Assembly: GCA_017942165.1 (NCBI GenBank)
Contig: JAGKSB010000003.1
Coordinates: forward strand, 124,001-188,000
Source of the DNA: Rhinopithecimicrobium faecis
GTDB lineage: Bacteria; Bacteroidota; Bacteroidia; Sphingobacteriales; Sphingobacteriaceae
Length of the DNA: 64,000 nucleotides
Direction: 5' to 3'
How positions within the stretch are numbered: the first letter of the stretch is position 1; every line of letters starts with the position of its first letter. The translations under genes and the position numbers were made by a program. The notes under the pieces were generated by a model. The model ran no database searches, had not been told where the DNA came from, and worked only from the letters and a program-made list of their open reading frames with translations. Positions 25,832 to 35,136 of the stretch are shown one piece after another.

Positions 25832-27409
25832 ATGTTTCAATTTTTGTACTTAATAGCTACGCTTCAATTTTCTCTATTTAATCTATTTTCTACTACTAGT
25901 GAAAGTGAGTTTAACAAAGGTTACGATAAATTAAGATACGAGGTGGAACTTTATGCCCATAAGGGATTAGAAAGTAAAGTAGACTCGCTTATAGCGCGTG
26001 CGAGCACGAAAGAGCAAAAAGCAAAGAGCTTACTATTGATGTCTATGGTAAAAGGGTTTGAAAATGAGTCATCACAATCCTTATTTTACGCTTTAGAATC
26101 TCAGAAAGTAGCGCTACAAACGAATAATTACGAACTCCAAATTATATGTTCACGATTTGTATCCACAAAATTTATTGCTATAGATATGTTAGAGGAGGCC
26201 TCAAAGCATATAAAAATAGCAGAAATTGCCCTCTCTAAATTGCCGAAATCTCCGAATGAAAAACAAGAAAGGGCTTTTATAATTGATGAAAAGGCCTATT
26301 TCGAAATGCAGTCTAAAAACTATAAAGAAGTAAAAAGACTATTAACTGAAAATATTACGCTGATCGCAAGCTTAGAGAATCGCTCTCAAAGAAGGTTACT
26401 GAATTCTACCTATCAAATGCTAGGCATAAGTCTGTTGGAATTGGGTGAATATATTGAAGCTGAGCACTATTTTTTTAAAAGCATTCGTTACAGTATGGAG
26501 GATACTGCTGATGGAAAATTAAATGTGTATGCTGGAGATGGCTTAGTGTATGCATACTATGGGTTAGCAAATGTAGAACTGCAGAGAAAGAACTATTCCT
26601 TAGCATATAGTTATCTCACAAAAGGCAATAATTATCTAAAAGAGTTCCCTAATGAAGAATATAGTATTTTCATAAATCGTACCTTTTCAAAGTATTTTAA
26701 AGCTTTACATCAGTATAAGGAGGCTTTAGCGCATGATGAATTGGCTACTCATGCGGAAGCTGTTAAAAGGAAGGATTCTATGCAAGTGTATAATGAATTA
26801 TTGAAAATTTATGCTGCTAAAGATTTAGATCAACGTAAAAAAAATACATATTTAGCTATTCTAGCTATGATTGCGGTCCTTTCCGTTATATTCTTAATTT
26901 TCAAGGTAAGAATGACGAAGCAAAGAGAAAAGAAATTAATCGCTGAATTATTAAACAACGTAAATAATAATTTAGCGTTTCAGCAGCTTAGGGAAATCGT
27001 ACCTGAGCCAGATATAGTAAAGGAAAAATCAGGTATTTCTATTCCTAAGGAAACGGAGGAACGTATATTAGTTAGTTTAATTGAATTGGAAAAGGAAGAT
27101 TTCTATTTACAAGGAGATATTACCCTTATGGCACTAGCTAATCTACTAAATACAAATAGTAAATATTTATCCTATGTAATAAATAGAAATACTTCAAAGG
27201 ATTTCAATAACTACATCAATGAATTGCGCATACGTTATATTATTAAAAAGTTCCAGACAGACCCGGAATATTTAACTTTTAAATTGGCCTATATCGCTGA
27301 AAAAGCAGGATTTTCTTCTCATAGTAAATTTACCAGCTATTTTAAAAGTATTACAGGGGTATCTCCAACGAACTTTATAAGCCAACTCAAAAAAGAAAAA
27401 TTCACCTAG
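25832..27409 (+). CDS. TPR sensor with transmembrane helix and AraC-type DNA-binding domain
   Basis: This is 525 residues from the ATG at 25832. The upstream extension to 25787 needs a TTG start and is not preferred. An N-terminal hydrophobic leader is followed by a helical TPR-like region (about 20-345), a transmembrane helix TYLAILAMIAVLSVIFLIF (about 351-369), and a C-terminal AraC domain (last 100 residues: ALANLLNTNSKYLSYVINRNTSKDFN, KLAYIAEKAGFSSHSKFTSYFKSITGVSP). The design resembles Bacteroidota membrane-bound AraC regulators that sense periplasmic or peptide signals. It is convergent with the fimbrillin-like operon. Confidence 0.85.
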   Translation: MFQFLYLIATLQFSLFNLFSTTSESEFNKGYDKLRYEVELYAHKGLESKVDSLIARASTKEQKAKSLLLMSMVKGFENESSQSLFYALESQKVALQTNNYELQIICSRFVSTKFIAIDMLEEASKHIKIAEIALSKLPKSPNEKQERAFIIDEKAYFEMQSKNYKEVKRLLTENITLIASLENRSQRRLLNSTYQMLGISLLELGEYIEAEHYFFKSIRYSMEDTADGKLNVYAGDGLVYAYYGLANVELQRKNYSLAYSYLTKGNNYLKEFPNEEYSIFINRTFSKYFKALHQYKEALAHDELATHAEAVKRKDSMQVYNELLKIYAAKDLDQRKKNTYLAILAMIAVLSVIFLIFKVRMTKQREKKLIAELLNNVNNNLAFQQLREIVPEPDIVKEKSGISIPKETEERILVSLIELEKEDFYLQGDITLMALANLLNTNSKYLSYVINRNTSKDFNNYINELRIRYIIKKFQTDPEYLTFKLAYIAEKAGFSSHSKFTSYFKSITGVSPTNFISQLKKEKFT

Positions 27410-27448
27410 TCAGTTGCTTGTACTTTGAGCATATTAACCGTAAAATTT

Positions 27449-27490
27449 AAAAGGGGTTTATTTATACATTCATATAAATAAACCCCTTTT
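27449..27490. terminator. Bidirectional terminator between convergent genes
   Basis: An 18-bp perfect stem is made by 27449-27466 (AAAAGGGGTTTATTTATA) and 27473-27490 with a 6-nt loop. A-runs and T-runs on both sides allow termination of both converging genes. Confidence 0.85.
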
Positions 27491-27506
27491 AAATAAATAA
27501 AGTACC

Positions 27507-29129
27507 TTATAAACCACTTCTATTTCTCACACATCTAATTTGATGTCCTTCTCTAGAACCTCTATTTTCAATGGTTATAATATTACTATTAGCGTCGAAA
27601 TATAATCTGTTTGCAGTGTCTGTATTCGTAACTGACCAGTAAGATCCTTGGGTCGTATTTTTTACAGAACGCGCTTGAGCGGCATCGTAATATATATATC
27701 CGTGAATGGGTAAAAATAAATATTTATCACGATTTGAAATAGTTGGCACGACAGTAGTACCAAAATACATACCCCATACATTATTATATTGACCAATTAC
27801 ATGCGGACTTGATCTAAGGGCCGTTAAATCAGCAGTCGTAGGTGTTCTCCAAAGAATAAATGCTCCAGCATTATAAAATGGCACTTTTCTACAGGGGTCT
27901 GTAGTACTTATTAAACCTGGTAAAGGAGATGATGGAGAGACAGCTGTAACATTATTAAGTGTATTTGGTATAAAATAATGTCCCTCTAACTCAGGAGAAG
28001 CTACGAAGTGGTAGTCTGTGGAAGAACCTCTAAATAAATTTGCTCTAGCCCAAATAAAATCTCCTATGACATAACCATCATCAACGGTGTTAATCGCTAG
28101 TTTTAATTCATAACGAACCCCTGGTTTGATGATTAAATTTGGAACATCAATATTAGTTCTTGTATTAGTACCAATAGTAAGTGTCGTAAATCGAAACATA
28201 GCAGTCGTGGTATTCGGACTTGCCAATATCGTTGGTGTAGAAGTTACCGACGCTGTATTGTTGGTCGTGAAAGCTATCGTCTTACCCGGGTTTGCAGGGC
28301 TTGTATAGGTTAAAGCGAAATTATTAAAATTAATATTTACATTATTATTATGCGAGTTCATATACCCTGCAATAGCTACAATTGGTTGTAATACATTTGC
28401 AGATGTAACTGTAGAAGTTACGGATACGGTTACCTGACTCAGTTGATGCTTCATCTTTACTGACAGCCTATTATTGCCAAAGGTCGGCGTTAAAGTATTC
28501 TTCGAAATCATGAAATGTTCATTTCCACTGAATGGCGCTGAAAAAGTGCTTAAAGTACTTGTCGTAGGTATTGCTGCAATATTAGCTGTGGTACCTAAAG
28601 AATAGGAAATAAAAGTATACTGTTTTCCAGCATCTAAAATCATATTTTTATTGATATCGATTTGAGCAGCATATTGTTGTTGGGTGACATATCTCCCAGA
28701 AACAGTCTCAAACACGACAACGCGGTATTTCACATCTCTAGCAATAATTTGATCACGTACAACGGTAGCTGCCTGTAGATCTTTAGAAGTGATCTTTCCG
28801 TCTACATTTTTCGTATTATTGGAAATCGGTTGCAATGTAGCGACCAATTCATACTCTTTACTGTAAGGGATTACTTGCACTTGAGGTGCTTCCGCTCCAG
28901 CATTTGTAGCAAGCTTTGCACCAGCTGCCGAAGAAGAAGTACTTGAATTGCCGTCTTCCTCTTGAAATTCTACGCCTTGTAAATCAATTTCTACCGTTGC
29001 TTCTCCAGAAGTAGGTTCTAACTTCCCACTCTTATCACAAGATGTTAAAAACAAGAATGATAAAAGTAACGTAAAGAAAGTAAGCGATAATTGTCCAAAA
29101 TTATTTCGGAACATTTTTATAGATATCAT
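27507..29129 (-). CDS. Fimbrillin-family-like surface lipoprotein
   Basis: This 540-residue protein has a lipobox LFLTSC (Cys31, counting from the first ATG; a second Met at residue 6 is a possible start). After the Cys comes a linker rich in Ser, Thr, Ala and Gly, then an N-terminal domain (YELVATLQPIS, GKQYTFISYSLG) followed by a central beta-rich region with KMKHQLSQVTVSV, the hallmark of Bacteroidota fimbrillins (Mfa2/FimB-like folds), and a C-terminal tail of Cys- and Gly-containing strands (VRNRSGL). It is preceded by a small partner gene at 29151. A role in surface pili or adhesion is inferred from the family. Confidence 0.7.
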   Translation of the reverse strand: MISIKMFRNNFGQLSLTFFTLLLSFLFLTSCDKSGKLEPTSGEATVEIDLQGVEFQEEDGNSSTSSSAAGAKLATNAGAEAPQVQVIPYSKEYELVATLQPISNNTKNVDGKITSKDLQAATVVRDQIIARDVKYRVVVFETVSGRYVTQQQYAAQIDINKNMILDAGKQYTFISYSLGTTANIAAIPTTSTLSTFSAPFSGNEHFMISKNTLTPTFGNNRLSVKMKHQLSQVTVSVTSTVTSANVLQPIVAIAGYMNSHNNNVNINFNNFALTYTSPANPGKTIAFTTNNTASVTSTPTILASPNTTTAMFRFTTLTIGTNTRTNIDVPNLIIKPGVRYELKLAINTVDDGYVIGDFIWARANLFRGSSTDYHFVASPELEGHYFIPNTLNNVTAVSPSSPLPGLISTTDPCRKVPFYNAGAFILWRTPTTADLTALRSSPHVIGQYNNVWGMYFGTTVVPTISNRDKYLFLPIHGYIYYDAAQARSVKNTTQGSYWSVTNTDTANRLYFDANSNIITIENRGSREGHQIRCVRNRSGL

Positions 29130-29150
29130 ACTATTAGTTTATATATAGGT

Positions 29151-29333
29151 TTACCAAATTACAACGCGGTCATCAGATTCAGCCTCATCTTCCCAACTTT
29201 GATACACAGCTCCGGATTGATTTACTGGATTTACAGTTGCCGAACCTGCAGCTATACCGCCTTCTAGTTCTAATATTGTTACAACAATACTTGGGGGTAC
29301 ATAAGGGATTTTTGTTTTGTTCTCTTTGTTCAT
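29151..29333 (-). CDS. Small fimbrillin-associated peptide with GGIAAGSATV motif
   Basis: This is 60 residues from the ATG at 29333 (a further upstream ATG at 29360 adds 9 residues). It has a short basic start, then KIPYVPPSIVVTILELEGGIAAGSATV, and an acidic, Trp-rich tail. Such small proteins with a YVPP start and a GIAAGSA core are often encoded just before fimbrillin-type lipoproteins in Bacteroidota. Their job is not established. The stop lies about 20 bp before the fimbrillin-like ATG, consistent with one transcript. Confidence 0.75.
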   Translation of the reverse strand: MNKENKTKIPYVPPSIVVTILELEGGIAAGSATVNPVNQSGAVYQSWEDEAESDDRVVIW

Positions 29334-29398
29334 ATCGTTTTTATAAATGGTTAAATTCAAAATTTTTCGTACTCGGTTTACCTTGGTTAGGCTGTGTA

Positions 29399-29406
29399 CA
29401 AAAGTA
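29399..29406 (-). promoter_or_regulatory. Candidate -7 box of the fimbrillin-like operon
   Basis: On the minus strand TACTTTTG fits TAnnTTTG exactly, and the start point would lie about 60 nt before the small peptide gene. The -33 region is poor. Confidence 0.45.
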
Positions 29407-29448
29407 TTTCAAAGATTTATAAAAACATTGTTTTTGAAGCGTATAGGC

Positions 29449-29482
29449 TATCCGATAAATGGAAAATGCCATTTATCGGATA
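29449..29482. repeat. 14-bp perfect hairpin upstream of the fimbrillin-like operon
   Basis: TATCCGATAAATGG (29449-29462) pairs perfectly with CCATTTATCGGATA (29469-29482), with a 6-nt loop. There is no T-run, so it looks like an operator more than a terminator. It lies about 40-85 bp upstream of the -7 box. The other edge is downstream of mdaB. Confidence 0.7.
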
Positions 29483-29569
29483 ACGTTTACTTGTAATTCT
29501 TATGTTATGTAGATTTATTTACCTTTAAAAGATAGGCTTTTGAGAATGTTGGGTCATTTCTCAAGTAGG

Positions 29570-30181
29570 TTAACCATTGTTCGTCAACTTGTCCTGAAAT
29601 ATATTTTCCAGATGTTTTCTGTAAGCGATCTTATCGCGCGCGATATCACCATTCTTTTCCACATCATAGAAATGAAAACTTGGAAGCGACTCTAATGCTA
29701 AGAAAGCATTCATATGGTGAAAGCCGAATAAAGGTCCTGCATCGACAGAAGTTTGTTGGAAGAATTCGCCTGGTAATGTAAAGGCTCCCTCTGGTGCATT
29801 CCAGCTGGTAGTAACCATATAGTGTCGCCCATGCATCAAACCCCCCGTACCATAATTAATCGCTGGATTAGTCTGTGATCTGCCATCTGAATGGTACATC
29901 TCCAGTGCCTGACTCCCTGAAAGTACTTCATCAAGATATTGTTTGAAAGTATTGGGAACCTGAAACCACCAAATAGGGGTATGATAGATAATTACGTCCG
30001 CCCATAAAAACTTAGCAGATTCCTCATCCGCTTGATAGCCCGCTGAAATGTGTGTTGTTTGTACGCTTACCGATGGAAACTGCTTAAAATAATCCGCTGT
30101 CTCAGCAGCAATTGTCGTGTTGAATCTTCCCCCCGAATGACCGTAAGGTTGTCCTGCATTAATAATTAGTATATGTTTCAT
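29570..30181 (-). CDS. mdaB: NAD(P)H-dependent flavodoxin-fold oxidoreductase, MdaB-like
   Basis: This 203-residue protein has the flavodoxin_2 fold. The N-terminal HILIINAGQPYGHSGGRFN supplies the FMN/FAD phosphate loop, and WADVIIYHTPIWWFQVPNTFKQYLDEVL (about 60-87) is the conserved active-site segment of MdaB/NQO-type quinone reductases. GLMHGRHYMVTTSWNAP follows. These enzymes reduce quinones by two electrons and protect against oxidative or quinone stress. It has its own unit on the minus strand. Confidence 0.88.
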   Translation of the reverse strand: MKHILIINAGQPYGHSGGRFNTTIAAETADYFKQFPSVSVQTTHISAGYQADEESAKFLWADVIIYHTPIWWFQVPNTFKQYLDEVLSGSQALEMYHSDGRSQTNPAINYGTGGLMHGRHYMVTTSWNAPEGAFTLPGEFFQQTSVDAGPLFGFHHMNAFLALESLPSFHFYDVEKNGDIARDKIAYRKHLENIFQDKLTNNG

Positions 30182-30428
30182 CAGCCTTGTTTTAGTATGA
30201 TCTTATAACAAAGTTACTGGTTCTGATAGGGAGTAATGCCAAAGCAAAGTCAAAATGCAATATGATACAGCCCTCAACTTGTTGCTTTCAGCCTGAAAGC
30301 GATTGCTTTAAAAAAGTATGCTAAACTGTTAAAAATGTATTATATTAGTGATTAGAAATAAGCATCCACCTTTTGAAGAACATTGATAGAAAGCTATTTC
30401 ACTTTTAAATAATTTTGCTAAATCGAAT

Positions 30429-30436
30429 TAGCTTTG
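30429..30436 (+). promoter_or_regulatory. Candidate -7 box of the GH92 gene
   Basis: TAGCTTTG matches TAnnTTTG exactly, 31 nt before the ATG at 30468. A -33 element is not clear. Confidence 0.35.
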
Positions 30437-30467
30437 AAAGTAAAACTAACCAACTTATTGTGATACC

Positions 30468-32810
30468 ATGAATTATAAAACACTGTTTACGGAAGTCCGT
30501 AGATTTTCTTGTTTATGCTTTTTAGGATTCGCCTTGCCGCAAGCGATACATGCGCAAGCGGTACCTGCGCTAGCGATCAGCTCCCACGAAAAGGAGCCTG
30601 TAGATTACGTCAATACCTTAATGGGGACAGACTCCAAGCACGCTTTATCCAATGGTAATACCTATCCCGCAGTAGGCTTACCCTGGGGGATGAATATGTG
30701 GACACCACAAACGGGTAAGAATGGTGATGGCTGGCAGTATACCTACTCCGCGGATAAAATTCGTGGCCTAAAGCAGACACATCAACCTTCACCTTGGATG
30801 AATGACTACGGACAATTTTCATTAATGCCCGTCAGTGGAAAGACCGTTTTTGATGAGGAAGGTCGCGCAAGTTGGTATTCGCATAAAGCAGAAGTAGCCA
30901 CCCCATATTATTATTCTGTCTATCTCGCAGACCATGATGTGACCGCGGAGGTGACCCCCACAGAGCGTGCTGCTTACTTTAAATTCACTTTTAATCCAAC
31001 AGATTCAGCCTTCGTCGTACTAGATGCTTTTGATCAGGGTTCGGAAGTTCAAATAATTCCGGAGAAAAATATGATTATAGGCTATTCCTCCAGACATAGC
31101 CATGGGAAATATCCTAATTTTAAGAACCATTTCGTTATTGTCTTTGACCAACCTTTTGATACCAGGAAAATATGGGAAGGAAAACAATTGAAAAATGGCG
31201 TACTCAAACTGCAAGCAGACCATGTAGGCGCCATCGTAGGTTTTAAAACTGCCGGAAAGAAGACCGTCGTACAAGCGCGCGTAGCTTCTTCTTTTATCAG
31301 TGCTGATCAAGCTCAATTAAATCTAAAGGAGATTGCAAATAATTCTTTTGAAAAGATTAAACAAGATGCTAAATCACAGTGGAATCAGAAATTGTCTCAA
31401 TTGCATGTAGAAGGGGGAACCATTGATGAAATGCGCACCTTCTACAGCTGCCTTTACCGAACATTATTTTTTCCTAATAAGCTCTATGAAATTAATGCTC
31501 AGGGAGAGATTGTCCACTATAGTCCCTATACTGGCGAAGTACTCCCTGGTTACCTTTTTGGTGGAACGGGATTCTGGGATACTTTTAGAGCCTTGTACCC
31601 CCTGTTAAATATGGTCTATCCAGCGATAAATAAGGAAATGCAAGAAGGCCTAATAAATTGCTATAAGGAAGGCGGATTTTTACCGGAGTGGAGTAGCCCT
31701 GGTTACGCCAATGTTATGATTGGAAACAATTCAGCATCGGTAGTCGCAGAAGCCTACCTCAAGGGTTTGAGAGGATATGATATTAATACCCTCTACGATG
31801 CTTTATTGCACGGAGCAAATAATGAAGGTCCGCTGACAGCTGTCGGCAGAAAGGGAGTAGCATACTATAATGACTTAGGATATGTGCCTTATAACGTAGG
31901 AATTAATGAAAATGCTGCGCGTACCCTGGAGTACGCCTATGACGACTTCGCAATCTACCGCCTCGCGAAAGCTTTAAATAGACCGAAAGCGGAAATAGAT
32001 CTGTATGCGCAGCGTAGTCAAAATTATAAAAAGCTCTTTGACCCATCTACCAATCTTATGCGTGGTAAGAATAAGGATGGCTCTTTTCAATCTCCTTTCA
32101 ATCCATTGAAATGGGGGGATGCCTTTACGGAAGGTAATTCCTGGCATTACTCCTGGTCGGTGTTTCATGATGTGCAAGGCTTAATTGATTTAATGGGAGG
32201 GAAGAAGACCTTCGTAACGATGCTAGACTCTGTATTCACACAATCTCCTGCATTCGATGATACTTATTATGGAGGTGTAATTCATGAGATTCGTGAAATG
32301 CAAATTGCTAATATGGGGCAATATGCACATGGCAACCAGCCGATTCAACATATGATATACTTATATAATTATGCTGGTGAACCTTGGAAGACACAGTATT
32401 GGACGCGCGAAGTGCTAAACCGCATGTATGCTCCTACACCAGATGGCTACTGTGGGGATGAAGATAATGGACAGACTTCTGCCTGGTATATATTTTCCGC
32501 TCTAGGCTTCTATCCGGTATGTCCTACGATGGATGAATATGTTATGGGGGCACCACTCTTTAAGAAAGTAACTATAAACTTAGAGAATGGAAAACAGTTT
32601 GTCATTCAAGCGCCTTCTAATTCGGCTGACAATCGCTACATAAAATCTGCAAGCTTAAATGGGAAGTCCTTTGATTTAAATTATATTAAGCATCAGCAAA
32701 TTATGCAAGGAGGGAAGTTGTCCGTAGAAATGTCTGCACAACCAAATAAGCAACGGGGCACAGAAAATAAATCTTTTCCCTATTCATTTACTACGGACAT
32801 TCATAAATAA
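30468..32810 (+). CDS. GH92-family alpha-mannosidase, exported
   Basis: This 780-residue protein has a signal peptide (cleavage near HAQA, residue 30). It begins with VDYVNTLMGTDSKHALSNGNTYPAVGLPWGMNMWTP, the GH92 N-terminal hallmark (residues 46-81). The catalytic lobe holds SGIYR-like positions replaced by EMRTFYSCLYRTLFFPN (about 320-336), GGTGFWDTFRALYPLL, GGFLPEWSSPG, and late GYCGDEDNGQTSAWYIFSALGFYPVCP, all typical. GH92 enzymes are calcium-dependent exo-alpha-mannosidases (mainly alpha-1,2) acting on mannans or N-glycans in the periplasm or outside. No other carbohydrate genes except the DUF1080 gene follow. Confidence 0.92.
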   Translation: MNYKTLFTEVRRFSCLCFLGFALPQAIHAQAVPALAISSHEKEPVDYVNTLMGTDSKHALSNGNTYPAVGLPWGMNMWTPQTGKNGDGWQYTYSADKIRGLKQTHQPSPWMNDYGQFSLMPVSGKTVFDEEGRASWYSHKAEVATPYYYSVYLADHDVTAEVTPTERAAYFKFTFNPTDSAFVVLDAFDQGSEVQIIPEKNMIIGYSSRHSHGKYPNFKNHFVIVFDQPFDTRKIWEGKQLKNGVLKLQADHVGAIVGFKTAGKKTVVQARVASSFISADQAQLNLKEIANNSFEKIKQDAKSQWNQKLSQLHVEGGTIDEMRTFYSCLYRTLFFPNKLYEINAQGEIVHYSPYTGEVLPGYLFGGTGFWDTFRALYPLLNMVYPAINKEMQEGLINCYKEGGFLPEWSSPGYANVMIGNNSASVVAEAYLKGLRGYDINTLYDALLHGANNEGPLTAVGRKGVAYYNDLGYVPYNVGINENAARTLEYAYDDFAIYRLAKALNRPKAEIDLYAQRSQNYKKLFDPSTNLMRGKNKDGSFQSPFNPLKWGDAFTEGNSWHYSWSVFHDVQGLIDLMGGKKTFVTMLDSVFTQSPAFDDTYYGGVIHEIREMQIANMGQYAHGNQPIQHMIYLYNYAGEPWKTQYWTREVLNRMYAPTPDGYCGDEDNGQTSAWYIFSALGFYPVCPTMDEYVMGAPLFKKVTINLENGKQFVIQAPSNSADNRYIKSASLNGKSFDLNYIKHQQIMQGGKLSVEMSAQPNKQRGTENKSFPYSFTTDIHK

Positions 32811-32863
32811 TAAGCAAAATTTTATATCTTGCAACTACATTATATAACCAACTAACTATCCAA

Positions 32864-33868
32864 ATGTTAAAAAGAAATATATCCTATGCAGCACTATTTC
32901 TCATATTGAGCTCTGGTGTTATCGCCTGCACGCCAAAATCCGCTGCCTACAAGAATAAAAAGGAAGAAGTTCATAATCCTGCAACACAAACAATTCCTGA
33001 AGAAGCGAAAGATCTACTCGGTCGCTGGGATTTAGTCGTTGAAAAAGATGGAAAGCAAGTTCCCTCTTGGATAGAAATAAAACTTTCTGGATTTAACACC
33101 TTAGTAGGCTCTTGGGTTGGTGACTCAGGTTCCCAACGTCCTATTTCACATATCAAATTGGAAAATGGAAAATTTTCCTTCACGATACCACCACAATGGG
33201 AAGGTGTAGCTGGAGATATCCAGATTACGGGTGAGCTAGCGACTGGGAAGCTAACGGGTACAATTTCTTCTGACAAAGGGAAGTCCTACACTTACACAGG
33301 GGAGAAAGCTCCTTATCTTAATCGTACGCAAGAAGTCGCTTGGGGAAATCCGATTACGCTCTTCAATGGTACAGATCTAACGGGATGGAAACCCTCTTCG
33401 GAAGATAACCAATGGGAAGTGAAAGATGGCATCTTAACAAACAAAAAGGCTGGAGCTAATTTAATTTCCGATCAGAAATTTGAAGATTTTAAGCTAGAAG
33501 CAGAATTCCGTTATGCAGAAGGTGGTAATTCAGGGATCTATCTGCGTGGTAGATATGAGCTGCAAATTGAAGATTCTCCAAAAGATAAGCACCCTGGGGC
33601 TTTATACTTCGGCGGAATCTACGGTTTTATTGCTCCTAATGCGATGGTAACATTAGGTGCTGGTGAATGGCAGAAATATGAGGTTACCTTAGTAGGACGC
33701 TTAGTAACTGTCGTAGCTAATGGTAAGACTATTATTGCCAATCAAGAAATTCCAGGTATTACTGGTGGCGCCCTCGATAGTAAAGAAGGGGAGCCAGGAC
33801 CAATTTATCTGCAAGGAGATCATGCGCCTATTGAATTTAGAAAACTTGTCATTACGCCTGCAAAATAA
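32864..33868 (+). CDS. DUF1080 (3-keto-glucoside hydrolase-like) lipoprotein
   Basis: This 334-residue protein has a lipobox ending IAC (Cys22). The N-terminal half has a small beta-barrel region (GRWDLVVEKDGKQVPSWIEIKL). The second half is the DUF1080 domain: ITLFNGTDLTGWKPSSEDNQWEVKDGILT, FEDFKLEAEFRYAEGGNSGIYLRGRYELQIED and the closing GPIYLQGDHAPIEFRKLVI. Members are laminin-G-like glycan-binding or 3-keto-disaccharide hydrolases. It follows the GH92 gene by 53 bp and shares a strand, so a role in glycan handling is plausible. Confidence 0.85.
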   Translation: MLKRNISYAALFLILSSGVIACTPKSAAYKNKKEEVHNPATQTIPEEAKDLLGRWDLVVEKDGKQVPSWIEIKLSGFNTLVGSWVGDSGSQRPISHIKLENGKFSFTIPPQWEGVAGDIQITGELATGKLTGTISSDKGKSYTYTGEKAPYLNRTQEVAWGNPITLFNGTDLTGWKPSSEDNQWEVKDGILTNKKAGANLISDQKFEDFKLEAEFRYAEGGNSGIYLRGRYELQIEDSPKDKHPGALYFGGIYGFIAPNAMVTLGAGEWQKYEVTLVGRLVTVVANGKTIIANQEIPGITGGALDSKEGEPGPIYLQGDHAPIEFRKLVITPAK

Positions 33869-33890
33869 GCGTATTCGAAAATAGATTTTA

Positions 33891-33930
33891 AAAAGAGAAG
33901 GCTTCCAATTTATTGGAAGCCTTCTCTTTT
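33891..33930 (+). terminator. Intrinsic terminator of the GH92-DUF1080 unit
   Basis: An 18-bp perfect stem (33891-33908 with 33913-33930, loop TTTA) ends in a T-run, directly after the DUF1080 stop. Confidence 0.92.
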
Positions 33931-34037
33931 TCTTAGGTAAAGGTTTTTCATTATTATCTGCTCTGTTGCTTTTTGTTTTAGAAAAAGTAACATCTAATGA
34001 TTTATTAATATGCTGTATAGCCCTATCTTGATTTTCT

Positions 34038-34181
34038 TTAGCCTGTTTTTGAAATATTGTTCATAACGTTTATTTCCTGTATTGTAACAGGTTTTATTGG
34101 TTCAGTTGACACTCTTGTAGCTTGAACAAAAAATGGCTTACAGGCTTCTTTATTTAAACATGAATCTTCTCTGTCCATCAT
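34038..34181 (-). CDS. Possible small ORF, 47 residues, unknown
   Basis: The frame starts ATGATGGAC at 34181 and ends at TAA 34038-34040. It reads MMDREDSCLNKEACKPFFVQ and then TEPIKPVTIQEINVMNNISKTG. The two adjacent frames are also open around the stop, with lysine-rich continuations, so it could be a frameshifted remnant of a longer protein. There is no known family, and the gap between terminator and lipoprotein gene is otherwise empty. It is weakly supported. Confidence 0.25.
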   Translation of the reverse strand: MMDREDSCLNKEACKPFFVQATRVSTEPIKPVTIQEINVMNNISKTG

Positions 34182-34241
34182 AATTATGTAATGTTTAAAA
34201 ATAGTGAAAACTTACACAGTTAGTGGGCGCTACCGATTTTA

Positions 34242-34559
34242 TCACTTTTGTTCAACAACTCTGTATTTAGGGATAAATTCTCTTTCCCACTTTTCTAGCT
34301 TTTCGTTTTTAAATGTAAATAAATAAACTTCATCATCATTTGGGTATCCTCTATATGATATTATTTCAAGAGTGTCTTGGTTGATAATTTCTTTTTTAGA
34401 AATAACATAATTTTTACCTAACAGATTCGAAACTTGATCAATATTCATGCCCAATGATAGCCTGTTCATATTTAGATTTTTCATATATGCTAGATTATTA
34501 CTAGCACAAGAAGTTAGAATACAGGAAATAAATAAAAAAGGTATAATATAATTTTTCAT
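34242..34559 (-). CDS. Small lipoprotein with BamE/SmpA-like motif
   Basis: This 105-residue protein has a lipobox ILTSC (Cys18). The mature part contains LNMNRLSLGMNIDQVSNLLGKNYVISKKE, a start-of-fold pattern (LGM.. DQV..LLG) seen in BamE/SmpA-like small periplasmic lipoproteins, and ends EKWEREFIPKYRVVEQK. Family membership is suggestive and not proven. It is isolated in a region with few genes. Confidence 0.6.
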   Translation of the reverse strand: MKNYIIPFLFISCILTSCASNNLAYMKNLNMNRLSLGMNIDQVSNLLGKNYVISKKEIINQDTLEIISYRGYPNDDEVYLFTFKNEKLEKWEREFIPKYRVVEQK

Positions 34560-35136
34560 GTAAATTATGAATTTATGTCATTTATCTTATGTTTATAAAT
34601 ATATAAATTTCTTTTTCAAAGAGTGTATCAAGTAAGGTATCTCTTTGAAAAAGAAAAAATATTAAATAATGTTTCCAGTATTCTTGCCTACTAACGTAGC
34701 AATATATGGTGCATTAAGTTTGAATTGAGAGACTTTGGCTGTTGCGACAATGAAGAATTATCATTTTTGTTGATCATTAATATGTATTTTATTTTTTTGA
34801 TATCTATCGTTCATAGTAAAGTTTCTAAATATACAGTATACTCTAAATCTAATAAACGAATGTGATTAATCATTATATGATGTTTAATTCGTGTTATTTA
34901 TAACTATCCTATTTTTATACCGATTATCATATATTCACAACCATGAAATCTATCAACTATATTAGGGTGTCATCTTTCTGGTAATAAAAGATATCTCTAA
35001 AAAATGGACTATGCCAATTCATAACTGAGGCTTGACCATATCTCAACTTTATATTAAATTTGGAGATAGACTCAAGCCCCAAAGAGGCTTTTAGGGTTAG
35101 CATAATTAGCCAATGATAAGCTACACGCTCACCTAT
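34560..35136. other. 577-bp AT-rich gap with one imperfect hairpin
   Basis: No coding frame is convincing. At 35029-35078 an interrupted stem is seen: GGCTTGA with TCAAGCC (35029-35035, 35072-35078) and TATCTC with GAGATA (35039-35044, 35063-35068) around an 18-nt loop. Shortly after is AAAGAGGCTTTTAGGG. It may be RNA structure downstream of the Smr gene or an unannotated small RNA. There is no strong evidence for either. Confidence 0.4.
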
